Shown: in pieces, positions 5,787 to 13,420 of the stretch
Layout of the letters: each line of letters begins with the position of its first letter
Position numbering within the stretch: position 1 is the stretch's first letter
NCBI GenBank assembly: GCA_944382045.1
Contig: CALWMT010000029.1
Location: forward strand, 1 to 15,027
DNA from: an uncultured Enterocloster sp.
GTDB taxonomy: Bacteria; Bacillota; Clostridia; Lachnospirales; Lachnospiraceae
Length of the DNA: 15,027 nt
Reading direction: 5' to 3'
Position numbers and translations under genes: made by a program
Notes under the pieces: generated by a model
What the model was told of the DNA's origin: nothing
The model's database searches: none
Seen by the model: the letters and a program-made list of their open reading frames with translations, nothing else

Positions 5787-6716
5787 ATGGCAAAGAAGCG
5801 GATTGTAGTGGCCATTGGCCATAAGGATATGGGAACCAATCTCCCGGAACAGAAGGAAGCGGTTGTCCGGACAGCCAGGACCATTGCGGATTTTATCCAG
5901 GATGGCTGGCAGACAGCCATTGTGCACAGCAATGCGCCTCAGGTTGGCATGATTCACACCGCGATGAATGAATTTGGCCGCCAGCACGACGGCTACAGCA
6001 TGGCCCCCATGTCTGTCTGCTCCGCCATGAGCCAGGGCTACATTGGCTACGACCTTCAAAACGGCATCCGGGCAGAGCTTATCCGGCGGGGCATCTATAA
6101 GCCCGTGAGCACGGTTCTCACCCAGGTCACTGTGGACCCCTACGACGAGGCATTTTACACGCCGGTAAAGGTTATCGGCCGGGTGATGACCGAGGAGGAG
6201 GCCAGGGAGGAGGAGGCCAAGGGCAACCACGTCACCCCTGTGGAGGGCGGATACCGCCGGATTGTGGCTGCTCCCCGTCCCGTTGCCATCGTGGAGATTG
6301 ACGCCATCAAGGCGCTCATGGACGCGGACCAGATTGTCATCGCCTGCGGAGGAGGCGGCATTCCGGTGATGGAGCAGGGCTGCTTCCTGCGGGGCGCCAG
6401 CGCCATCATTGAGAAGGACCTGGCTGCCGGTCTTCTGGCCAAGGAAATCGACGCTGACGTGATGATGATTCTCACCAGTGTGGACAATGTAACCTTAAAT
6501 TACGGAACCCCCAGCGAGCAGCCCATTCACCATATGGACATCGCCCAGGCCAAGGAATACATTGAGCAGGGCCAGTTTGAGTTTGCCTCCATGCTGCCCA
6601 AGGTAGCGGCTTCCGTTGATTTTCTGGAAAAGGGCAAGGGCCGCAAGGCCATTATCACCTCCTTGGACAAGGCGAAGGCCAGTCTGGCCGGACAGGCGGG
6701 GACGATTATTGAATAA
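5787..6716 (+). CDS. arcC: Carbamate kinase-like protein (amino-acid kinase family)
   Basis: This 309-residue protein has the length and fold of carbamate kinase, which makes ATP from carbamoyl phosphate and ADP, or the reverse. Visible motifs are HSNAPQVGMI (canonical HGNGPQVG, about residues 47-57), the insert around YDEAFYTPVKVIGRVMTEEEA, ACGGGGIPV (about 188-196), IIEKDLAAGLLA, ILTSVDNVTLNYG, and the C-terminal GSMLPKV-like FASMLPKVAA. The N-terminal motif ALGGNAL of classical enzymes reads AIGHKDMG here, and HGNGPQ is HSNAPQ. The protein thus belongs to a divergent branch, and its substrate may differ. GAGG lies 9 nt before the ATG at 5787. It is monocistronic. The symbol is given by family, not proven function. 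Confidence 0.8.
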   Translation: MAKKRIVVAIGHKDMGTNLPEQKEAVVRTARTIADFIQDGWQTAIVHSNAPQVGMIHTAMNEFGRQHDGYSMAPMSVCSAMSQGYIGYDLQNGIRAELIRRGIYKPVSTVLTQVTVDPYDEAFYTPVKVIGRVMTEEEAREEEAKGNHVTPVEGGYRRIVAAPRPVAIVEIDAIKALMDADQIVIACGGGGIPVMEQGCFLRGASAIIEKDLAAGLLAKEIDADVMMILTSVDNVTLNYGTPSEQPIHHMDIAQAKEYIEQGQFEFASMLPKVAASVDFLEKGKGRKAIITSLDKAKASLAGQAGTIIE

Positions 6717-6737
6717 GCGGCTGCATATATTCATATG

Positions 6738-6771
6738 AAAAGGGAAGCCAAGCATATCCGGCTTCCCTTTT
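6738..6771. terminator. Bidirectional terminator between arcC-like and carD-like genes
   Basis: AAAAGGGAAGCC (6738-6749) pairs perfectly with GGCTTCCCTTTT (6760-6771), a 12-bp stem with a 10-nt loop. A-run and T-run ends make it symmetrical, so it can serve both convergent genes. Confidence 0.88.
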
Positions 6772-6783
6772 GTCAGCTGCTTC

Positions 6784-7287
6784 TCATTTTTCCGAAACCC
6801 GCTTCTTAATATAGGCCTCCACATCCTCCCTGGGCACGCCCAGGGATACGGAGAGCTCCGCGCACAGGTTGTCCTCCGCAGAGCGGAAATACCGCTCGTC
6901 TAAATCCGTCATCCTCTTTCCCTGGGCGATGCGCCTGCACCGGCGGGTGTACAGGGTCTTAAGCATCCCCACCCAGGCTCTGCAGTCGCAGGTCTTGAGG
7001 GCCTCCTTGTAGCGCTCCTCCCGCTGCTTGTCGCTGGGAACCTCCAGCTCCGGCACCTCGCCGAAGCCGTCCATCAGCGCCATCGCCTCCTCCCTTGAAA
7101 GGAGCGGCCGGGTAATCGTCTTCTCCGAGTCAACGGGCGCCACAATCTTGCTGGCCTTCTGGGCATAGGGGCGCAGCACATAATAAAGCTTCCCTTCCGG
7201 GCCTCCCGGATGGTCCACGGTGGTAATGTCCACAACCTCGCACACGCCGCGCACGCCGTAAATGATAAATTGGCCTTTCTCGTACAT
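6784..7287 (-). CDS. CarD-family transcriptional regulator
   Basis: This 167-residue protein matches the CarD/CdnL family: an N-terminal RNA polymerase-interacting domain (about residues 1-60, FIIYGVRGVCEVVDI then LYYVLRPYAQKASKIVAPVD) and a helical C-terminal domain (about 70-165) containing KTLYTRRCRRIAQGKRMTDLDERYFRSAEDNL. CarD proteins bind the polymerase beta subunit and stabilise open complexes, commonly at rRNA and growth-related promoters. The ATG at 7287 has a weak ribosome site (AAGGA, 12 nt upstream). It is transcribed alone, after the carB terminator, from an AT-rich upstream region. No truncation is seen. Confidence 0.88.
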   Translation of the reverse strand: MYEKGQFIIYGVRGVCEVVDITTVDHPGGPEGKLYYVLRPYAQKASKIVAPVDSEKTITRPLLSREEAMALMDGFGEVPELEVPSDKQREERYKEALKTCDCRAWVGMLKTLYTRRCRRIAQGKRMTDLDERYFRSAEDNLCAELSVSLGVPREDVEAYIKKRVSEK

Positions 7288-7487
7288 ATTCTGTCCACTT
7301 CCTTACACAAAAACAAACACACAAACCTTTCACTTGCAGCAGCCGCTGTCCGCAGCTGTTCAGGCTATCCCCGAACAGTTACTATTTTATCATTAATTTT
7401 ACCCAAATGTTAGAACTTCTTTCAGCATTTTTCCAATTTTGTTGTTTATTTACGAAAATATACCAGCTTCTTTTTGTCTAACTTTTC
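7288..7487 (-). promoter_or_regulatory. AT-rich upstream region of carD-like gene
   Basis: Two hundred bases without a gene. The half distal to carD is strongly AT-rich and holds several -10-like boxes on the minus strand (for example TAAAAT near 7388-7393), but no single convincing -35/-10 pair. A hairpin, CTGTTC (7356-7361) with GAACAG (7373-7378), would lie in the 5' leader. No SD-led small ORF was found. Confidence 0.4.
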
Positions 7488-7531
7488 AAAAAACAGGCCC
7501 GGCCAGGCAGTTTGCAGCCGCCTGTCCGGGC
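7488..7531 (-). terminator. Intrinsic terminator of carAB operon
   Basis: The arms GCCCGGCCAGGC (7497-7508) and GCCTGTCCGGGC (7520-7531) pair over 12 positions with one mismatch. On the minus strand a T6 run (7488-7493) follows after 3 nt. It begins 41 nt beyond the carB stop. The extra GC-rich palindrome CCCGCGCGGG lies between stop and hairpin. Confidence 0.85.
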
Positions 7532-7572
7532 ATTTTTTCTATGCCGGGGATTTCCCGCGCGGGGTTTTTTGT

Positions 7573-10500
7573 TTAAGCATTCTTCACCGTAGCGATGTCG
7601 ATGAGGGTCAGCTTCTTCGCCCGGTTCTCCAGGCTGGTCACAAGGGCCCGCGCTGTGTCAAGAGACGTGAGCACGTGGACGCCGGTCTCGATGGCGTTGC
7701 GGCGGATGATAAATCCGTCGTGGCTGCGCTCCGCGCCCTGCGCCGGAATGTCGATAATCAGGTCGATCCGGTGGCCCAGCACCAGGTCCAGTATATTGGG
7801 GGATTCCTGCTCAAGCTTGCGTATCTCGTAGGCCTTTACGCCGTGGTTTGCGAGCGTCCGGGCGGTTCCCCGGGTGGCGAATATCTTGTAGCCCACAGCT
7901 GCAAACCGGCGGGCGATATCCACCGCCTCCTCCTGGTCGCTGTGGCGTACCGTCATAATCATATTTTTGTGCTTGGGCAGGCGGATTCCCGCACCCTCAA
8001 AGGCCTTGTAGAGGGCTTCGTTGAAGGTTTTCGCAATGCCTAAGCACTCGCCGGTGGACTTCATCTCCGGTCCCAGGCTGATATCCGCGCCCCGAATCTT
8101 CTCAAAGGAGAACACCGGCATCTTGATGGCGATATAGTCCGCCTTGGGCTGCAGGCCCGGCTTGTATCCCAGCTCCCGTATGCTCTTTCCGCAGATAATC
8201 TGGGTAGCCAGTGGAACAATGGGAATGCCCGTCACCTTGCTGATATAGGGAACGGTCCGGGAGGAGCGGGGATTCACCTCGATGATATACACATCATCGC
8301 CGTCCACGATAAACTGGATATTAATCATTCCCTTTACGTGCAGGGCCTGGGCCAGCTTCTCCGTATAGTCCACAATCGTGGCCACATTTTTTTTTTTTTT
8401 TTCCTGAGCAGGATACACGGAGATACTGTCTCCGGAGTGAGTGCCCGTGCGCTCAATATGCTGCATGATGCCGGGAATCAGAATGTCCTTCCCGTCGCAG
8501 ATGGCGTCCACCTCAATCTCCTTGCCCATAATGTACTTGTCCACCAAAATGGGATGCTCCTGGGCAATCTGGTTGATGATGCCGATGAACTCGTCGATAT
8601 CCTCATCATTGATAGCTATCTGCATGCCCTGGCCGCCCAGCACATAGGAAGGACGCACCAGAACCGGATATCCCAGCTGTCTGGCAGCCCTCTTGGCCTC
8701 CTCGGCAGTAAACACCGTGTGGCCCGCCGGCCTGGGGATGCCGCATTTCTCCAAAATCTCATCAAAGCGCTCCCTGTCCTCCGCCGCGTCCACATCCTCC
8801 GCCGCAGTTCCCAGAATCGGAACGCCCATCTTCATCAGGGCCTCGGTGAGCTTGATAGCCGTCTGGCCGCCGAACTGCACCACCGCCCCGTCAGGCTTCT
8901 CCACATCCACGATGCTCTCCACATCCTCCGGGGTCAGGGGCTCAAAGTACAGCTTGTCCGCGATGTCAAAATCTGTGCTCACGGTCTCCGGGTTGTTGTT
9001 GATGATAATGGTCTCATAGCCCTCCTTGCTGAAGGCCCAGGTGCTGTGCACAGAGCAGAAGTCAAACTCAATTCCCTGGCCGATGCGAATGGGGCCGGAG
9101 CCCAGCACCAGCACCTTTTTGCGTCCCTCCGTCTTCTCCGCCTCGCTGACACTGCCGAAGCAGGAGTAATAATAGGGCGTCTCCGCCTTAAATTCCGCGG
9201 CGCAGGTGTCCACCATCTTGTAGGCGGCACGGATGTTATTGTCATAGCGCTGCCGCTTAATCTCCGCCTGAGGAATGCCTGTGAGACGGGATATCACATT
9301 GTCCGGGAACTCAATGCGCTTGGCCTCTGCCAGAAGCTCATTGGTGAGCTCCCTGTCCCCAGCCCTCACTGCCTTCAGGGAGTTCTCCATCTCCACCAGG
9401 ATGGCCAGCTTGTCGATAAACCAGTAGTCAATCATTGTGGCGGCGTGGATGTCCTCATAGGAAATGCCCCTGCGCAGAGCCTCGGCAATCCGCCAGATGC
9501 GCATGTCATCCACCCGGCCAAGCTCCCGGCGCAGCTCCTCCTCGGTGAGACCGGTAAAATCGTAGGACAGCAGGCAGTCCACATGCTGCTCCAGCGAGCG
9601 GATGGCCTTCATGAGCGCGCCCTCAAAATTGGTGCAGATGCTCATCACCTCGCCGGTGGCCTTCATCTGGGTGCCCAGGGTGCGCTTTGCGCTTATGAAC
9701 TTGTCAAAGGGCAGGCGCGGCATCTTGACCACACAGTAGTCCAGCATAGGCTCAAAGCTGGCGTAGGTCTTCTGGGTAACCGCATTCTTAATCTCGTCCA
9801 GAGTATAGCCAAGGGCAATCTTGGCCGCCACCTTGGCGATGGGATACCCCGTGGCCTTGCTGGCCAGAGCCGAGGAGCGGCTCACACGGGGGTTTACCTC
9901 GATAACGCAGTATTCGAAGCTCTCCGGGTGCAGGGCGTACTGCACATTGCAGCCTCCCGTAATACCCAATTCGCTGATAATATTCAAAGCTGAGGTACGC
10001 AGCATCTGGTATTCCTTGTCCCCAAGCGTCTGGGAGGGAGCCACCACGATGCTGTCGCCGGTGTGCACGCCCACCGGGTCGATATTCTCCATGTTGCAGA
10101 CCGTAATCACATTGCCTGCACCGTCCCGCATCACCTCATATTCGATTTCCTTCCAGCCGGCAATGCAGCGCTCCACAAGCACCTGCCCCACGCGGGAAAG
10201 CCGGAGTCCATTTTCCAGAATCTGCGCACACTCCTCCGGATTGCGGGCGATGCCGCCGCCGGATCCGCCCAGGGTGTAGGCGGGACGCAGCACCACAGGA
10301 TATCCGATTTGGGAGGCGATTTCCAGACCTTGCTCCACATTTTCCACAATATCTGAGGGGGCTACGGGCTCGCCGATCTTCTCCATGGTCTCCTTGAACA
10401 TCTCCCGGTCCTCGGCCTTCTTGATGGTCAAGGCCGTGGTGCCGATAAGGCGCACATTGTGCTCCTTTAAAAATCCGGCGTCCTCCAGCTCCATAGCCAG

Positions 10501-10791
10501 GTTTAAGCCGGCCTGACCGCCCAGAGTGGGAAGAATACTGTCCGGCTGCTCCTTTAAAATGAGCTGCTCCACCACCTCCACGGTCAGAGGCTCGATGTAG
10601 ACCCGGTCCGCGATGTCCTTGTCTGTCATGATGGTGGCCGGGTTGGAGTTTAAGAGCACCACCTCAATGTCCTCCTCCTTTAAGGAGCGGCAGGCCTGGG
10701 TGCCCGCGTAGTCAAATTCCGCGGCCTGGCCGATGACGATGGGGCCGGAGCCCAGGACCAGGACTTTTTTGATATCAGGATTCTTGGGCAT
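7573..10791 (-). CDS. carB: Carbamoyl-phosphate synthase large subunit
   Basis: This 1072-residue protein is full length for CarB. It has the duplicated ATP-grasp architecture: an N-terminal carboxyphosphate domain (about 1-400; VLVLGSGPIVIGQAAEFDYAG, GGQAGLNLA, YTLGGSGGGIA), an oligomerisation domain (about 400-550) and a C-terminal carbamoyl-phosphate domain (about 555-935; VLVLGSGPIRIGQGIEFDF, YVLGGQGMQIA, EVNPRSSRT). An MGS-like allosteric domain (about 936-1072) follows. It uses ammonia channelled from CarA, bicarbonate and two ATP to make carbamoyl phosphate for pyrimidines and arginine. Its ATG overlaps the carA TGA by one base (TGATG), implying translational coupling. An A16 tract at codons 797-802 gives the unusual EKKKKN, where homologues have a mixed sequence. 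Confidence 0.98.
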   Translation of the reverse strand: MPKNPDIKKVLVLGSGPIVIGQAAEFDYAGTQACRSLKEEDIEVVLLNSNPATIMTDKDIADRVYIEPLTVEVVEQLILKEQPDSILPTLGGQAGLNLAMELEDAGFLKEHNVRLIGTTALTIKKAEDREMFKETMEKIGEPVAPSDIVENVEQGLEIASQIGYPVVLRPAYTLGGSGGGIARNPEECAQILENGLRLSRVGQVLVERCIAGWKEIEYEVMRDGAGNVITVCNMENIDPVGVHTGDSIVVAPSQTLGDKEYQMLRTSALNIISELGITGGCNVQYALHPESFEYCVIEVNPRVSRSSALASKATGYPIAKVAAKIALGYTLDEIKNAVTQKTYASFEPMLDYCVVKMPRLPFDKFISAKRTLGTQMKATGEVMSICTNFEGALMKAIRSLEQHVDCLLSYDFTGLTEEELRRELGRVDDMRIWRIAEALRRGISYEDIHAATMIDYWFIDKLAILVEMENSLKAVRAGDRELTNELLAEAKRIEFPDNVISRLTGIPQAEIKRQRYDNNIRAAYKMVDTCAAEFKAETPYYYSCFGSVSEAEKTEGRKKVLVLGSGPIRIGQGIEFDFCSVHSTWAFSKEGYETIIINNNPETVSTDFDIADKLYFEPLTPEDVESIVDVEKPDGAVVQFGGQTAIKLTEALMKMGVPILGTAAEDVDAAEDRERFDEILEKCGIPRPAGHTVFTAEEAKRAARQLGYPVLVRPSYVLGGQGMQIAINDEDIDEFIGIINQIAQEHPILVDKYIMGKEIEVDAICDGKDILIPGIMQHIERTGTHSGDSISVYPAQEKKKKNVATIVDYTEKLAQALHVKGMINIQFIVDGDDVYIIEVNPRSSRTVPYISKVTGIPIVPLATQIICGKSIRELGYKPGLQPKADYIAIKMPVFSFEKIRGADISLGPEMKSTGECLGIAKTFNEALYKAFEGAGIRLPKHKNMIMTVRHSDQEEAVDIARRFAAVGYKIFATRGTARTLANHGVKAYEIRKLEQESPNILDLVLGHRIDLIIDIPAQGAERSHDGFIIRRNAIETGVHVLTSLDTARALVTSLENRAKKLTLIDIATVKNA
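8387..8402 (-). repeat. A16 homopolymer inside carB
   Basis: Sixteen consecutive Ts on the plus strand are A16 in the carB sense strand, encoding part of E797, K798-K801 and N802 in the second ATP-grasp domain. Gain or loss of one base brings a stop codon within about 25 codons in either frame. Confidence 0.95.
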
Positions 10792-11864
10792 CAGTCATTC
10801 ACCTCCATCATTTTAAGAAAACGGTCAAACAGGTACGCGGAGTCCCTGGGGCCAGGGCAGGCCTCCGGGTGATACTGAACGGTGAAAATATTTTTTCCCA
10901 CATACCGCAGGCCCTCGTTGGTGCCGTCGTTTACATTGATAAAAGCGGGAACCGCCACATCCGGCTTCACCGTGGCCATGTCCACCACATAGCCGTGGTT
11001 CTGGGAGGAAATGTACACCCGGCCGGTCTCCAGGTCCTTCACCGGATGATTGCCTCCCCGATGGCCGTATTTTAATTTGTAGGTGTCCATGCCATTGGCA
11101 AGGGCCATGAGCTGATGCCCCAGGCAGATGGCAAAAATCGGCACATCGGAGGCATAGAGCTTCTTGATTTCTTCAATAATCGCTGTATTCTCCTTGGGGT
11201 CTCCCGGCCCATTGGAGAGCATAATGCCGTCCGGATGGTCCGCCAGCACCTCCTCGGCAGGGGTATCCGCCGGATACACAGTCACCTGGCAGCCCCGGGC
11301 ATTTAAGGAGCGCGCAATATTTCTCTTGGCGCCGTAATCCATCAGGGCTACCCGCTTTCCATTCCCGGGCAGAACGTATTTTTCCCTGGCAGTGGTCTTT
11401 AAAACCACGCCTGTTACCTGGTACTCCCGCATCCGGCGGATGGGCTCCGAGAGGTCATCATACTCCTTCGTGGTAATCATGCCGTTCATGGTGCCCTTCT
11501 CCCGCAGAATCTTTGTCAGGGCTCTTGTATCGACGCCGCTGATGCCGGGAATGTCATATTCCTTTAAGAAGTCCTGGATGGTGCCCTCGCTGCGGAAATT
11601 GCTGGGGATTCTCGACAATTCCCGGACGATGTAGCCATCGGGCCAGGGCCGTCCGGATTCCATATCCTCCCGGCAGATGCCGTAATTTCCAATGAGCGGA
11701 TATGTCATCACCACCGCCTGTCCCGCGTAGGAGGGGTCTGTCAGCACTTCCAGATAACCGGTCATAGAGGTATTGAAGACGATCTCGCTGATTACTTCCC
11801 GGTCCGAGCCAATGCTTGTCCCGGCAAACACCGTTCCGTCTTCCAATATGAGGTATGCTTTCAT
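10791..11864 (-). CDS. carA: Carbamoyl-phosphate synthase small subunit (glutaminase)
   Basis: This 357-residue protein has the CarA N-terminal domain (MKAYLILEDGTVFAG, then FNTSMTGYLEVLTDPSYAGQ and GVDTRALTKILREKG) and a class I glutamine amidotransferase domain. The triad is visible: C247 in FAICLGHQ, and H332 and E334 in QYHPEACPGP. It hydrolyses glutamine and passes ammonia to CarB. The start at 11864 was chosen from the family N-terminus. The frame stays open upstream for 62 codons, including an ATG at 11993. The ribosome site is poor (AAGGACAGG 10-14 nt upstream, followed by a pyrimidine-rich CTCCCCCT), which fits some control of initiation. A promoter and attenuator-like leader precede it. 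Confidence 0.97.
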   Translation of the reverse strand: MKAYLILEDGTVFAGTSIGSDREVISEIVFNTSMTGYLEVLTDPSYAGQAVVMTYPLIGNYGICREDMESGRPWPDGYIVRELSRIPSNFRSEGTIQDFLKEYDIPGISGVDTRALTKILREKGTMNGMITTKEYDDLSEPIRRMREYQVTGVVLKTTAREKYVLPGNGKRVALMDYGAKRNIARSLNARGCQVTVYPADTPAEEVLADHPDGIMLSNGPGDPKENTAIIEEIKKLYASDVPIFAICLGHQLMALANGMDTYKLKYGHRGGNHPVKDLETGRVYISSQNHGYVVDMATVKPDVAVPAFINVNDGTNEGLRYVGKNIFTVQYHPEACPGPRDSAYLFDRFLKMMEVND

Positions 11865-11920
11865 AGGGGGAGTACCTGTCCTTTCTTGTGTGTGATGTGT
11901 GTTTTGTGACGTGTGACGGG

Positions 11921-11964
11921 CAGACAAAAAGCACCGGCGGCTCTCCTCCGATGCTTCCTGTCTG
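11921..11964 (-). terminator. Attenuator-like hairpin in carA leader
   Basis: In the transcript, CAGACAGGAAGCATCGG (5' arm) can pair with CCGGTGCTTTTTGTCTG over 17 positions, including three G-U pairs. Its upper 7-bp GC-rich part is followed directly by a U5 run, the form of an intrinsic terminator. It sits 57 nt before the carA ATG and downstream of the promoter. A second stem just upstream, GAGCGT (11998-12003) with ACGCTC (11965-11970), and a possible competing GGCGG-CCGCC pairing (11987-11991 with 11936-11940) suggest regulated read-through. TCCAGACAGG only partly resembles the PyrR-binding loop, so the regulator is unknown. Confidence 0.6.
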
Positions 11965-12021
11965 GAGCGTGTCTGAAAATTCAGTTCCGCCATCTGTACG
12001 CTCTTTGCCCAAATTGTAAAG

Positions 12022-12050
12022 ATTATACTGTATTTCACCTGGATTTGCAA
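12022..12050 (-). promoter_or_regulatory. Promoter of carAB operon
   Basis: On the minus strand TTGCAA (12045-12050), a 17-bp spacer and consensus TATAAT (12022-12027). The predicted leader to carA is about 150 nt, long enough for the attenuator-like structure. Confidence 0.82.
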
Positions 12051-12058
12051 TGCCTCAA

Positions 12059-12098
12059 TTGGCTAAATTTTTTTGCCAAGCTCTGACTTTTTTTGTCA
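12059..12098 (-). repeat. Two adjacent small hairpins with poly-A loops
   Basis: TGAC-A7-GTCA (12084-12098) and TTGGC-N11-GCCAA (12059-12079, loop starting with A7) lie in tandem on the minus strand. The first overlaps the stop codon of the peptidoglycan-binding protein gene, and the second lies 8 bp upstream of the carA -35 box. No U-run follows, so neither is a standard terminator. Confidence 0.5.
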
Positions 12099-13346
12099 TA
12101 CCAGCTCCGCAATCCGGGTAATCCCCACATAAATATGGGAAATTTTGTACCAAGTGGCAAAGTCCACAATCCCTGACTGGGGCAGGCCGAAAATACTTTG
12201 AAATTCCCGCACCGCCTCCTCGGTCTGCCGTCCATAGATGCCGTCCGGTGTGACCCTGGGAATGGCGGAGTACACGGAGGCGATGGCATCCAGCTGCTCC
12301 TGCATCTGGCGCACCTTATCCCCCCGGCTGCCCACTGTCAGCTCATAGCCCGGCCAGGAGGCCGGAATCCCTGATATCTGTTCCGCTGTATTTACATACA
12401 TTGTATCCCCGTAAAAATACCGGATAATCTCGATGGGGCTGTAGCCCTCCTCGCCCAGGGAGCATGACCCCCACTGCGTCATCCACCCTGGGCAGCTGAC
12501 CTGCCGCCCGTCGCAGTACTGAGTGAGAATGGGCTGCCGCACATCCGGCCGGGAGAGGTAGCTGTCAAAAATCTCATCAACCACCCGTGAAATGCTCTCG
12601 AACAGATTCCGGCCATATATCCATTTGTGGTCAAAGGCCGTGGACGAGGTGATGGTGAAATCATACCCCTGGTTCCTGTACCACTCGGTATAGACCCGGT
12701 TCAGGGTAAATGACATGATGGCCAGCACATTGGCTGTGATGGAAGCCTGGGGCCAGGTGGAGTAAATCTCGCTGCAGGCCACATTTTTAATGTAATCCCG
12801 GTAGGGCACATAATAGTTGGGCGCGCTGCCGTCCGTGGGCACGCCGTCGTGAACCACAATGGTCTGGGGCACCACCACCCGGCTTAAGACAATCTCCCCG
12901 CTCTCGTTCACCGGCTTGATCTCCGGCTCCGCAATCTTCGGCGGATAGCTCCCGTAAAGGGTGTGCTCCGGTATCACCACCGGATCCTCCGCCGGCTCCC
13001 CCGCTCCTATGGGCGTAAGGGCCGCCGGCTGTATCGCCGTGGAGTCCGCCAGTATCTCGGTTCCGTCAATCTCCAGGGGCACAAAGCCCGGCGCCTCCAC
13101 GAGAATGTCGTACTCCGCATAGGGACGGGCCGTGCCCGGCTCCAGGCTCAGGGCCGCAGGAGGGGCCGGCAGGGAGACCTGGGCGGTCTGGCCGGAGGAG
13201 TTCGTCTCCACCTGCTCGATAATCCGCCCTGGATCCTCCCGGTACCGTATGGATACACGGGCGTTCTGAATGGGAAAATTGTTCTGTATGTTTACTGTAT
13301 TGACCTGAAGCAGCCCTCGGGATGTATTTTCTGGATTTGCGGCCAT
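12096..13346 (-). CDS. SpoIID-like/peptidoglycan-binding domain protein
   Basis: This 416-residue protein has three visible regions. An N-terminal beta-rich, carboxypeptidase-regulatory-like domain spans about 12-110 (VNIQNNFPIQNARVSIRY, YDILVEAPGFVPLEID). A central SpoIID-like domain spans about 175-325 (YRDYIKNVACSEIYSTWP, where E193 aligns with the conserved SpoIID glutamate, then ITSSTAFDHKWIYGR and GYSPIEIIRYFYG). A C-terminal PG_binding_1 domain spans about 336-400 (VGSRGDKVRQMQEQL, DGIYGRQTEEAVREFQ). SpoIID proteins are lytic transglycosylases acting during sporulation; activity here is inferred. No signal peptide or membrane anchor is evident, unusual for a wall enzyme. GCGAGG precedes the ATG at 13346 by 5 nt. 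It lies 74 bp after the cytidylate kinase-like gene. Confidence 0.78.
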   Translation of the reverse strand: MAANPENTSRGLLQVNTVNIQNNFPIQNARVSIRYREDPGRIIEQVETNSSGQTAQVSLPAPPAALSLEPGTARPYAEYDILVEAPGFVPLEIDGTEILADSTAIQPAALTPIGAGEPAEDPVVIPEHTLYGSYPPKIAEPEIKPVNESGEIVLSRVVVPQTIVVHDGVPTDGSAPNYYVPYRDYIKNVACSEIYSTWPQASITANVLAIMSFTLNRVYTEWYRNQGYDFTITSSTAFDHKWIYGRNLFESISRVVDEIFDSYLSRPDVRQPILTQYCDGRQVSCPGWMTQWGSCSLGEEGYSPIEIIRYFYGDTMYVNTAEQISGIPASWPGYELTVGSRGDKVRQMQEQLDAIASVYSAIPRVTPDGIYGRQTEEAVREFQSIFGLPQSGIVDFATWYKISHIYVGITRIAELV

Positions 13347-13420
13347 AAAAACCTCGCAAGACTTCTATTCCTTCTATATATAATCCCCAGGGTGCCAGCC
13401 TATGCATTCTCTTTGAGCAC

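Noticed and set aside
7544..7572. Second terminator just after the carB stop
   Set aside because: The CCCGCGCGGG palindrome has no U-run on the carB strand; its T-run lies on the opposite strand.
8338..9993. 551-codon plus-strand open frame inside carB
   Set aside because: It is the antisense shadow of carB, one of the best conserved genes in the window, and has no domain or ribosome site.
11957..11970. Bona fide PyrR-binding site in the carA leader
   Set aside because: TCCAGACAGG matches only part of the known consensus and lacks the GGYU end, so it is mentioned only as a hint.
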